Positions 1 to 5,562 of a stretch of 12,097 nt of DNA are shown piece after piece. Position 1 is the stretch's first letter. The number at the start of each line of letters is the position of its first letter. Origin of the DNA: Prevotella sp. GTDB taxonomy: Bacteria > Bacteroidota > Bacteroidia > Bacteroidales > Bacteroidaceae. The stretch is taken from positions 1 to 12,097 of the forward strand of contig JAFRZC010000210.1 of the NCBI GenBank assembly GCA_017442765.1, in the 5' to 3' direction. The notes under the pieces are model-generated. The model did not search any database. It was not told the origin of the DNA and saw only the letters and a program-made list of their open reading frames with translations. Position numbers and translations under genes: made by a program.

Positions 1-153
1 CATGGCTGCAATGCTCCTTTGCGCCTTATTCCACTCTTGTATATCCACGCGTATGCCCGTACATATATACATCTGCATTCCGTTACGTCTTATCTTGGTG
101 TAAAGGGGAGACTCCCCCGCTTCTCATTTAGTCCTTAGAAAAAATTGTGCCAT
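1..153 (-). pseudogene. Tyrosine recombinase/integrase, N-terminal arm domain, partial, with in-frame TGA
   Basis: Reading the minus strand from the ATG at 153-151 gives MAQFFLRTK, then TGA (126-124), then in the same frame EAGESPLYTKIRRNG and MQMYICTGIRVDIQEWNKA, continuing to the window edge. This matches the arm DNA-binding domain that begins Bacteroidetes phage- and transposon-type tyrosine recombinases: a short beta strand with L-R-x-K, a G-E-x-P-L-Y segment, then a T-G-I-x-V-x-x-x-x-W-N pattern. The catalytic domain lies outside the window. A -7 box (176-183) is well placed for the ATG at 153. The TGA at codon 10 should stop translation. Either the gene is dead, or translation restarts at the ATG at 78 or 72, which would lose much of the arm domain, or the base is a sequencing error. 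The family call rests on pattern recognition of about 50 residues. Confidence 0.6.
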
Positions 154-169
154 AACTTATACGTTTAAC

Positions 170-220
170 TGGGTGCAAAGATACACATTTTCTCTGAAAG
201 TTGCACCCAATTTGCACCCA
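170..220. repeat. Three GGGTGCAA-type sites over the recombinase promoter
   Basis: TGGGTGCAAA (170-179) is a perfect inverted match to TTTGCACCCA (211-220). A further direct copy, TTGCACCCA, sits at 201-209, only 10 bases before the third. The first site overlaps the recombinase -7 box. Repeats of this kind next to an integrase gene are typical either of recombinase arm-type binding sites near an attachment site or of an operator for autoregulation. Which of these applies is inference. Confidence 0.5.
176..183 (-). promoter_or_regulatory. -7 promoter box of the recombinase gene
   Basis: The minus strand reads TATCTTTG here, matching the Bacteroidetes primary sigma factor -7 box TAnnTTTG. It lies 22 bases upstream of the ATG at 153, giving a short leader. 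I see no convincing TTTG -33 element. The box overlaps the left arm of the TGGGTGCAAA inverted repeat, so a protein bound to that repeat would block it. Confidence 0.55.
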
Positions 221-360
221 TTTTTTGAGATTTGGCGAAATTTTAACTTTTGAGAACTTTTCATAAGACAAGTGTAACTGCCTGTATTTTAGTTTCTTAT
301 AATTTCTAAAGATTTCTATTGGTTTCATCTTTTTGAATCCAAGCCCATCCTGAAGCGCAT

Positions 361-394
361 AAAAGAGGAGTCCGGGAAATCTGGCTCCTCTTTT
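361..394 (-). terminator. Rho-independent terminator of the 446-1144 gene
   Basis: AAAAGAGGAG (361-370) pairs perfectly with CTCCTCTTTT (385-394) around a 14-base loop that can add two more C-G pairs. In the minus direction the stem ends in TTTT, 52 bases beyond the stop codon of the 446-1144 gene. In the plus direction it is followed by a T-rich run (391-403), so it could also stop transcription from the left. Confidence 0.7.
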
Positions 395-445
395 ATTTTA
401 TTTGAACTAACTTTGGGTTGCAGGTGTGATGCAGGGGATGGCGGG

Positions 446-1144
446 TTAATGGACGTCGATGCCGTCGAAATAGAGCTCGGAGATGACGGTGTCCTGATAT
501 TTTGAGCCCGGATAGACATCAAGGATCTCGAATTTCAGCGTCCAGTTCTTGTCAGACTCCCTTCCGAGCGTGCCGACCTCGAAGCATTGAAGCGTGCGGC
601 TGTCCTCGAGGTCGAGGATGCACAGGGGTTGGTTCATGTAATAGACCTTAAGCTGTTTCACGCGGGAGTTCTCGCGCCATGCCTTTTCGCTTTTCACGTG
701 TCCGTTCAGCACGTTCACGGCGGTGATGCGGGGACAGTTGGGTGCGAACTCGTAGATAAGGTATTCGCCTATGCCCTGCCCTTTTGCGCCTTCCGCCCAT
801 ACGCTCTCATGGTTGAAGTCGTGGGCGTTCTCGCCTTTGTAGTTGAGTTTTCCAGCGGGTTTCAGGCTGCTTGAGGCTTTCACGCTGAGCACCTCGCCAC
901 CGCAGTACCAACTGCAGTTTCCGCTATAGAGGTCTTCAAAGATCGCGTTCTCCTCAAACTCCTCCATGCGTTTCCGTTCCTGCGCCGTCAGCTCACGGGT
1001 TTCTACAGCCTTGTTCAAACGCGCGAAGTCGGCGCAGTCGCCTTTCGGCATGCCGTAAACATAGGCGGGCTTGACGTGCCTTGTCTGTGCCTGTGCTGTC
1101 ACTGCGAAGAGCGCAAGCAACAGCGAAATCAATGTTGTTCTCAT
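446..1144 (-). CDS. Secreted protein resembling NADase-type glycan-binding domain proteins
   Basis: The 232-residue product starts with a clear Sec signal peptide: M-R-T-T, a hydrophobic run at about residues 5-17 and likely cleavage after A-Q-A, so it is probably periplasmic or exported. The middle has a Cys-rich stretch (N-C-S-W-Y-C-G-G). The C-terminal half carries G-I-G-E-Y-L-I-Y-E-F, then I-T-A-V-N-V-L-N-G, K-Q-L-K-V-Y-Y and L-D-L-E-D-S-R-T-L-Q. This pattern resembles the discoidin-like NADase-type glycan-binding domain, which often occurs alone in Bacteroidota secreted proteins. No NAD glycohydrolase catalytic domain is visible, so a binding role is more likely than an enzyme. The gene has its own promoter (1178-1185) and terminator (361-394) and looks monocistronic. 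The domain assignment is from memory of the pattern and is moderately sure; that the gene is real and exported is much surer. Confidence 0.75.
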   Translation of the reverse strand: MRTTLISLLLALFAVTAQAQTRHVKPAYVYGMPKGDCADFARLNKAVETRELTAQERKRMEEFEENAIFEDLYSGNCSWYCGGEVLSVKASSSLKPAGKLNYKGENAHDFNHESVWAEGAKGQGIGEYLIYEFAPNCPRITAVNVLNGHVKSEKAWRENSRVKQLKVYYMNQPLCILDLEDSRTLQCFEVGTLGRESDKNWTLKFEILDVYPGSKYQDTVISELYFDGIDVH

Positions 1145-1177
1145 CGTGGGTCAGTTTTATGGGTTCATAGTTTGATG

Positions 1178-1185
1178 CAAAGATA
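1178..1185 (-). promoter_or_regulatory. -7 promoter box of the NADase-like gene
   Basis: The minus strand reads TATCTTTG, a match to TAnnTTTG, 33 bases upstream of the ATG at 1144. It is back to back with the plus-strand box at 1240-1247, so the 1145-1276 gap is a divergent promoter region. Confidence 0.65.
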
Positions 1186-1190
1186 CGAAA

Positions 1191-1225
1191 AATTCATAAT
1201 TCATCATGCATAATTCATAATTATT
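1191..1225. repeat. AATTCAT heptamer tract between divergent promoters
   Basis: Five consecutive 7-base units: AATTCAT, AATTCAT, CATGCAT, AATTCAT, AATTATT. The tract lies between the two divergent -7 boxes (1178-1185 minus, 1240-1247 plus), covering the region where both -33 elements would be. A change of unit number would change the distance between the two promoters. Confidence 0.6.
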
Positions 1226-1239
1226 AACCAGAATTTTCG

Positions 1240-1247
1240 TACCTTTG
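1240..1247 (+). promoter_or_regulatory. -7 promoter box of the 1277-1681 gene
   Basis: TACCTTTG matches TAnnTTTG and lies 29 bases before the ATG at 1277. No clear TTTG is seen at -33, where the heptamer tract lies instead. Confidence 0.65.
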
Positions 1248-1276
1248 CCCCTGAAAGAACCTAAAACGCTACTGTT

Positions 1277-1681
1277 ATGAAATCAATCCTTTCTATTCTA
1301 TTGCTGTCGGTCATGCCGTTGATTGGCATGGCGCAGACTCCAACCCAGCCCGCGAAGGTGTATATCAGCACGAGCAAAATGGCAAAGAAGTATCACAAGA
1401 CAAAATCGTGCGTCAGTCTGAAGCAAGACCAGCACCGGCTGAAGGCCATCACCGTGGCGCAGGCGAAGAAGCTGGGGCGCATGCCCTGCAAAAACTGCTA
1501 TGGGGCGGCAGAGATTGTCCCCGACTCGGTGTTTGTCTGCTCGGGGTCATCGTCGGAGAAATACCATGCCGCTTCGACCTGCCGTGCGCTCGCCTCCTGT
1601 AAAGGCACACTCAAGAAAATGCCCGTCGCCGAAGCCACCCAAGCGAAGAAGACCCCCTGCAAGATTTGCATCAAGGAATAA
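1277..1681 (+). CDS. Small secreted protein with two tandem His/Cys metal-site repeats
   Basis: The 134-residue protein begins with a signal peptide (residues 1-19, ending G-M-A-Q). The mature part is a tandem duplication. Repeat 1 has Y39-H40, C45-x-x-L and P70-C71-K-N-C74. Repeat 2 has Y96-H97, C102-x-x-L and P127-C128-K-I-C131. Each half therefore carries one His and three Cys with the same spacing (H-x4-C, then C-x2-C 26 residues later), the set needed for one tetrahedral metal site. A Y-H-x4-C...P-C-x-x-C unit of this kind is found as an Ada-like metal-binding add-on in various secreted nucleases and competence proteins, but here it stands alone, twice. Lys is frequent throughout, consistent with binding an acidic partner. 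The function is not known, and the metal-binding inference comes from the spacing alone. It has its own promoter at 1240-1247. The next gene starts 45 bases downstream. Confidence 0.8.
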   Translation: MKSILSILLLSVMPLIGMAQTPTQPAKVYISTSKMAKKYHKTKSCVSLKQDQHRLKAITVAQAKKLGRMPCKNCYGAAEIVPDSVFVCSGSSSEKYHAASTCRALASCKGTLKKMPVAEATQAKKTPCKICIKE

Positions 1682-1726
1682 ACGATTGGTTATTATCAAG
1701 TCTCAGAACATAAATTACCAAGTGAC

Positions 1727-1921
1727 ATGTATGAATATTTACACTGCCCTTTTTGCGGGAGTACTGACTTAGAATGTTGCAAGGAAAATTTTAACTACAA
1801 GGCCGCATTCTGGGGAGCCTTGTTCCTCCATATCTGGGGAATTCTCTTTGGTGTTTTCTGTCGGAAAAGAACCATTTGCAACTGCAATAATTGTGGCAAC
1901 AAATTCTCATATTATGACTGA
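1727..1921 (+). CDS. Tiny zinc-ribbon membrane protein
   Basis: A 64-residue protein with C7-P-F-C10 near the start and C53-N-N-C56-G near the end, framing one hydrophobic segment (about residues 26-44, F-W-G-A-L-F-L-H-I-W-G-I-L-F-G). The two C-x-x-C knuckles read like a zinc ribbon split by a membrane hairpin or single pass, a layout seen in many small uncharacterised Bacteroidota proteins. A second pair of Cys (C17-C18) and C45, C51 are extra. The ATG at 1727 is chosen because it gives a complete first knuckle; there is no clear ribosome binding site. Base composition is visibly AT-richer than in the housekeeping genes, as in the following NERD gene, 28 bases downstream, so the two may form an acquired pair. 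No function is proposed. Confidence 0.65.
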   Translation: MYEYLHCPFCGSTDLECCKENFNYKAAFWGALFLHIWGILFGVFCRKRTICNCNNCGNKFSYYD

Positions 1922-1949
1922 AAGCTTCCTATTCTAAATACAAATAATT

Positions 1950-2750
1950 GTGTCACCTCTTATCTATATTTTGATAGTTATATTATTTGGAGGACTTTTC
2001 GTTCTCCAAATATGGTATAATTCGCCAACCCGTAAAGGAAAGAGGGGTGAAGAAAGAGTGCATAATATACTTTTGCAACTTCCAGACGAATACTTTATAC
2101 TTGATGATATAGTCCTTCCAACGGATAAAGGAACAACTCAAATAGATCATATTGTTGTTTCCAAATATGGTATTTTTGCCATTGAAACAAAGAATTATCG
2201 TGGCGATATTTATGGGGACGACAGTCGACAAAAATGGACACAAATAATCGTCACTGAAGTTAATTATGCAAAGAAATGGTGGAAGACCTATACATATGTT
2301 ACGAAAAACCAGTTTTATAATCCCGTAAAACAAGCATTAGGTCACGTTTACAGGATAAAAGAAAACTTAAAGCCGTGGCCTCGCTTGAAAATAATTCCCA
2401 TCATTGTCTTTACAGGGAACGTAAATTTAGAAAAGGTTGAAAGTAGGAATCATGTTATTTACGAATTTGATTTAATCTCAACCATACTTTCTTATCGGAC
2501 AGCATATCTTAGCGATAACGATGTTCAGAATATAGCTAATTGTCTTGCTAAAAATGACATAAGAGATTTTATAGACAACAAAACCCATGTTCGCAATGTA
2601 CGATATGCAAAAGCCGAATATAATAGGAAAATATCTTCTGGCATTTGTCCGAGGTGCGGAGGGAATCTTATAGAACGTTCTGGTAAATATGGTCACTTTC
2701 TGGGATGCTCAAATTATCCTCACTGCAAATTTACCTTCCAGCAAAAGTAA
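1950..2750 (+). CDS. NERD domain protein with N-terminal membrane segment and topoisomerase-type zinc finger
   Basis: The 266-residue product has a membrane segment (residues 3-22) and a NERD (nuclease-related) domain from about residue 29 to 145: K-G-K-R-G-E-E-R-V, then T-Q-I-D-H-I-V-V-S, G-I-F-A-I-E-T-K-N-Y and G-x-I-Y-G. These are the conserved acidic and Lys positions (the D of QIDHI, the E and K of IETKN) of the restriction-endonuclease-like fold. The C-terminus is a topoisomerase IA-type zinc finger, C233-P-R-C236-G-G then G-C253-S-N-Y-P-H-C259. NERD plus this finger is a known architecture and suggests DNA processing at the membrane, but substrate and role are not established. The start is the GTG at 1950, because no in-frame ATG precedes the membrane segment. 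The gene is clearly AT-richer than its chromosomal neighbours and is followed 27 bases on by repeat element A, which together hint at acquisition. Confidence 0.82.
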   Translation: MSPLIYILIVILFGGLFVLQIWYNSPTRKGKRGEERVHNILLQLPDEYFILDDIVLPTDKGTTQIDHIVVSKYGIFAIETKNYRGDIYGDDSRQKWTQIIVTEVNYAKKWWKTYTYVTKNQFYNPVKQALGHVYRIKENLKPWPRLKIIPIIVFTGNVNLEKVESRNHVIYEFDLISTILSYRTAYLSDNDVQNIANCLAKNDIRDFIDNKTHVRNVRYAKAEYNRKISSGICPRCGGNLIERSGKYGHFLGCSNYPHCKFTFQQK

Positions 2751-2777
2751 AAAATAACATTTTTTACAATATTTGGA

Positions 2778-3186
2778 GGTTGAAATGTTAATTTCAATCT
2801 GCTTTCAGTTTGTCGCTTTTAGCGAGAAAAACGGCGGTTTTTCGCGTTTTCGCACCCCTCTCACACCCTCTTCCCTCATCTCTCTCCCCTCATCCTTTCC
2901 CAAACATATATGTTTCGCTTCCTAAAACATGGTCTTTCGGGTTGCGAAAGACGGTCTTTCGGAGGGTGAAACATATATGTCTCGCAGGTGAGAGGTATAT
3001 GTTTCAGAAGTGAAAAGTGAAGAGTGAAGAGTGACAAGCGGGGCAAAACCATGGGAATCAGCGAGATAACAATCCGCGCGGAAACAGCCCGTTTTTCTGA
3101 CAAATTCATCGCGAATGAGGGAAAAACCAGAAGACGGCCTTGCATTGTGTTAAAACGGAGTGACGGAATTGCAAAAAAATCTAAAA
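2778..3186 (+). repeat. Dispersed intergenic element, copy A
   Basis: About 409 bp match, in opposite orientation, the stretch 10623-11037. In order: (1) head 2778-2853, with only 2 differences in 76 positions from copy B, including a TGAAAT-GTTA-ATTTCA hairpin and an AAAAAC-GGCG-GTTTTT hairpin; (2) a 47-nt pyrimidine tract with no G, 2854-2900; (3) an array of five 22-23-bp units, 2901-3011; (4) block 3012-3100, with 5 differences in 89, which opens with the end of a four-unit AGTGAAR heptamer tract (3009-3036); (5) a looser tail to about 3186 with small gaps. The first 323 bp align with no gap at all. The element begins 27 bases after the NERD gene and ends about 120 bases before the dapB promoter box, reading in the dapB direction. 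I found no gene in the 2751-3341 gap apart from an unlikely 67-codon frame inside the element. Confidence 0.85.
2901..3011 (+). repeat. Array of five 22-23-bp palindromic units, copy A
   Basis: Unit starts are 2901, 2924, 2946, 2968 and 2990. Each is a 16-nt core followed by a 6- or 7-nt linker. Cores 1, 4 and 5 are built on the palindrome AAACATATATGTTT or close variants. Cores 2 and 3 share GGTCTTTCG on the right, and CGAAAGAC-G-GTCTTTCG is a perfect odd palindrome. Unit 2 can also pair with unit 3 (GTCTTTCG with CGAAAGAC, five-base loop). The period of about 22 bp is close to two helical turns. Confidence 0.8.
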
Positions 3187-3306
3187 TGCCTTTGGTCTTA
3201 ATCCAAATGGGTGAGGATTCTTAGAGATACGAGGGGATTTTTTCCTAAAAATAATGAATAAATGTTTTTCTTTGTGTGTGTAGCTATAAGATTCGGATTT
3301 TTTTTC

Positions 3307-3314
3307 TAACTTTG
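3307..3314 (+). promoter_or_regulatory. -7 promoter box of dapB
   Basis: TAACTTTG matches TAnnTTTG, preceded by a T-rich run, 27 bases before the dapB ATG at 3342. The leader is purine-rich (GAAGAAAAGAG just before the ATG). No good TTTG is seen at the -33 distance. Confidence 0.65.
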
Positions 3315-3341
3315 CAACCCGAAATAAAAGAAGAAAAGAGA

Positions 3342-4082
3342 ATGAAAATCGCATTGATCGGCTACGGCAAGATGGGCAGGATGATTGAGCAGATTGCCCT
3401 TGAGCGCGGCCACGAGATTGTGTCGGTTATCGACATCGACAATCAGGAGGACTTTGACAGCGAGGCGTTTGCACAGGCCGACGTGGCCATCGAATTCACC
3501 AGTCCTACGGCGGCCTACGACAACTACCTGCGGGCCTTCAAGCACAACGTGAAGGTGGTGAGCGGCTATACGGGCTGGATGAAGGAGCACGGCGAGGACG
3601 TGCGCGACCTGTGCGAGCAGGGCGGGCAGACACTGTTCTGGGCATCGAACTTCTCGATAGGCGTAGCCATCTTCTCGGCGGTGAACCGCTATCTGGCGCG
3701 TATCATGAACGAGTTTCCGCAGTACGGCGTGAGCATGGAGGAAACCCACCACGTGCATAAGCTCGACCATCCCTCGGGCACGGCCATCACGCTGGCCGAG
3801 GAGATTATCGGCGAGATGGACCGCGTAAATAAATGGGAAGCCTTCCTCGAAGAATCCGAAAAACCTGGAACAACAGGAGAGGACACCATACCCATCACCT
3901 CCATCCGTGAGGGCGAGGTGCCGGGCATCCACTCCATCACATACGACTCCGAGGCCGACCAGATTACCATCACCCACAGCGCACACTCGCGCAAGGGCTT
4001 TGCCCTGGGTGCGGTGCTCGCAGCGGAATTTACAAACAACCACACGGGACTGCTGACCATCAGCGATATGTTTAAATTTTAA
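3342..4082 (+). CDS. dapB: 4-hydroxy-tetrahydrodipicolinate reductase
   Basis: This cytoplasmic enzyme reduces the cyclic product of DapA with NAD(P)H to tetrahydrodipicolinate, on the path to diaminopimelate and lysine. The 246-residue protein has the nucleotide-binding G7-Y-G-K-M-G12 of the N-terminal Rossmann fold. The family signature E-T-H136-H-V-H-K140-L-D-H-P-S-G-T-A supplies the catalytic His and Lys and the substrate-binding S-G-T. The length is slightly short of the roughly 270 of enterobacterial DapB, as is usual in Bacteroidales. I chose the ATG at 3342 because it places the Rossmann motif at the very N-terminus and follows the promoter box; a longer frame from 3276 would run through that box. 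lepB begins 4 bases after the stop, so the two are almost surely co-transcribed. Confidence 0.96.
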   Translation: MKIALIGYGKMGRMIEQIALERGHEIVSVIDIDNQEDFDSEAFAQADVAIEFTSPTAAYDNYLRAFKHNVKVVSGYTGWMKEHGEDVRDLCEQGGQTLFWASNFSIGVAIFSAVNRYLARIMNEFPQYGVSMEETHHVHKLDHPSGTAITLAEEIIGEMDRVNKWEAFLEESEKPGTTGEDTIPITSIREGEVPGIHSITYDSEADQITITHSAHSRKGFALGAVLAAEFTNNHTGLLTISDMFKF

Positions 4083-4086
4083 GACT

Positions 4087-5562
4087 ATGGGAAGAATAAA
4101 ATACAACATGGGGCATCAGGAACCCATATCAAACGCCAAAGGCGGCGTGAGGCAATGGACTAAATTCATCATCGTGCTCGTGCTCTACCTGCTGTTCCTC
4201 TACTGGGTGAAATCGTGGTGGGGACTGCTCGTCGTGCCGTTCATCTACGATGTGTATATATCGAAGAAAATCAAATGGCAGTGGTGGAAGAACTCTGAAG
4301 GCCCCGTGCGCTTCATCATGTCGTGGGTCGATGCGCTGGTGTTCGCACTGGTAGCGGTCTATTTCATCAACCTGTTCTTCTTCCAGAACTACGTCATCCC
4401 GTCGTCGTCGCTGGAGAAGAGCCTGCTCACGGGCGACTACCTCTTCGTGTCGAAGGTGAGCTACGGCCCGCGCATCCCGCAGACCCCGCTGACGATGCCG
4501 CTCACGCAGCACACGCTGCCCATCTTCGGCATGAAGTCGTACATCGAGTGGCCGCACTGGGACTACCGTCGCGTGAAGGGACTCGGGAAAGTGGAACTCA
4601 ACGACATCGTGGTGTTCAACTATCCCGCCGGCGACACGCTCTGCTCGGCCGAGCAGTGGCAGGCACAGGACTACTACCAGATGGTCTATTCCTTCGGCCG
4701 GCAGCTCTATGAGGGACAGACCAGCAACCCCGCCAACATCGACAGTCTGAACCGCGTGCAACAGTATGACCTGTTCAAGGAACTATACGCGAAGGGCAAG
4801 AAATACATTGAGAACAACTCGGCTGAGTATGGCTCTATCATCACCCGGCCCGCCGACCGCCGCGAAAACTATGTGAAGCGGTGCGTCGGTCTGCCCGGAC
4901 AGACACTGGAAATCAAGAACCACATCGTCTATCTCGACGGCAAACCCAACAAGGAGCCCGACAACGTGCAGTACAGCTACTACGTGAAACTGCGCCAGAA
5001 CATGCCCGACGAACTGATGGACCAGTGCGGCATCTCGATGGAAGATCTGATCACGCTCAACCAGCGCGGCTATATGCCACTGACAAAGACGGCCGTAGAG
5101 CAACTGCGGGCACGCAAGGACATCGTGGCCTCAGTGACACCCGTCACCGAAGCCTCCACCGCCGACATCTATCCGCTCAACGGCAACATGGGCTGGACAC
5201 GCGACAACTACGGACCCATCTGGATCCCGAAGAAAGGTGAAACGGTGAAGCTCTCGATGGACAACATCGCCATCTACGAGCGGCCCATCCGCACCTACGA
5301 GGGCAACGAGCTCGAGGTGAAGAACGGACAGATCTACATCAACGGCAAGCTCGCCACCGAATATACGTTCAAGATGGACTACTACTGGATGCAGGGCGAC
5401 AACCGCCACAACTCGCTCGACTCGCGCTACTGGGGCTTCGTGCCCGAAGACCACATCGTGGGCAAACCCATCTTCATCTGGTGGAGCTCCAACCCCGACA
5501 AAAAGGGCTTCAAGGGCGTGCGCTGGAACCGCCTGTTCCGCATGGTTGACAACATCAAGTAA
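4087..5562 (+). CDS. lepB: Signal peptidase I, Bacteroidales long form
   Basis: The enzyme cleaves signal peptides from exported proteins at the outer face of the inner membrane. The 491-residue product has hydrophobic N-terminal segments (about 25-57) and another (about 78-98) before the catalytic domain. Box B is I-P105-S-S-S108-L with catalytic Ser108. Box D is Y-V-K264-R-C-V-G-L-P-G with the general base Lys264. Box E is G437-D-N-R-H-N-S-L-D-S-R-Y-W-G-F-V. Ser and Lys are 156 residues apart, against 55 in E. coli LepB, so a large insert lies between boxes B and D, as in other long Bacteroidales forms. Box B has Leu where the classical S-x-S-M has Met. ATG 4087 is used; ATG 4111 is also possible. 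The gene sits between dapB (4-base gap) and the WbqC-family gene (no gap), consistent with one operon. Confidence 0.95.
   Translation: MGRIKYNMGHQEPISNAKGGVRQWTKFIIVLVLYLLFLYWVKSWWGLLVVPFIYDVYISKKIKWQWWKNSEGPVRFIMSWVDALVFALVAVYFINLFFFQNYVIPSSSLEKSLLTGDYLFVSKVSYGPRIPQTPLTMPLTQHTLPIFGMKSYIEWPHWDYRRVKGLGKVELNDIVVFNYPAGDTLCSAEQWQAQDYYQMVYSFGRQLYEGQTSNPANIDSLNRVQQYDLFKELYAKGKKYIENNSAEYGSIITRPADRRENYVKRCVGLPGQTLEIKNHIVYLDGKPNKEPDNVQYSYYVKLRQNMPDELMDQCGISMEDLITLNQRGYMPLTKTAVEQLRARKDIVASVTPVTEASTADIYPLNGNMGWTRDNYGPIWIPKKGETVKLSMDNIAIYERPIRTYEGNELEVKNGQIYINGKLATEYTFKMDYYWMQGDNRHNSLDSRYWGFVPEDHIVGKPIFIWWSSNPDKKGFKGVRWNRLFRMVDNIK

Larger units (their letters stand above)
154..445. other. Non-coding stretch between the recombinase and the NADase-like gene
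   Basis: Apart from the promoter, the GGGTGCAA sites and a terminator hairpin at 361-394, this AT-rich stretch shows no convincing gene. A 66-codon minus-strand frame (328-128) overlaps the recombinase start in another frame, has no recognisable motif and crosses the promoter, so I do not call it. If the recombinase belongs to an integrated element, the element end and its attachment site would be expected in or near this stretch, but I cannot define it without a second copy of the att core. Confidence 0.4.

Noticed and set aside
128..328. 66-codon minus-strand frame next to the recombinase
   Set aside because: It overlaps the recombinase start and promoter in another frame, lies in AT-rich non-coding-looking sequence and has no recognisable motif.
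320..360. A possible tRNA 3' end serving as an attachment site for the recombinase element
   Set aside because: No T-arm and acceptor stem pairing could be found, and no CCA-proximal tRNA structure is present.
2901..3011. A CRISPR array
   Set aside because: The linkers between repeats are only 6-7 bases, the units are degenerate palindromes, and no cas genes are present.
2810..3013. 67-codon frame in element copy A (and its twin at 10802-11005) as a protein-coding gene
   Set aside because: Most codon differences between the copies are non-synonymous and the frame crosses the pyrimidine tract and palindrome array; better explained as part of a non-coding repeat.
3276..3341. Upstream extension of dapB
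   Set aside because: It passes through the TAACTTTG promoter box and adds non-conserved residues before the N-terminal Rossmann motif.
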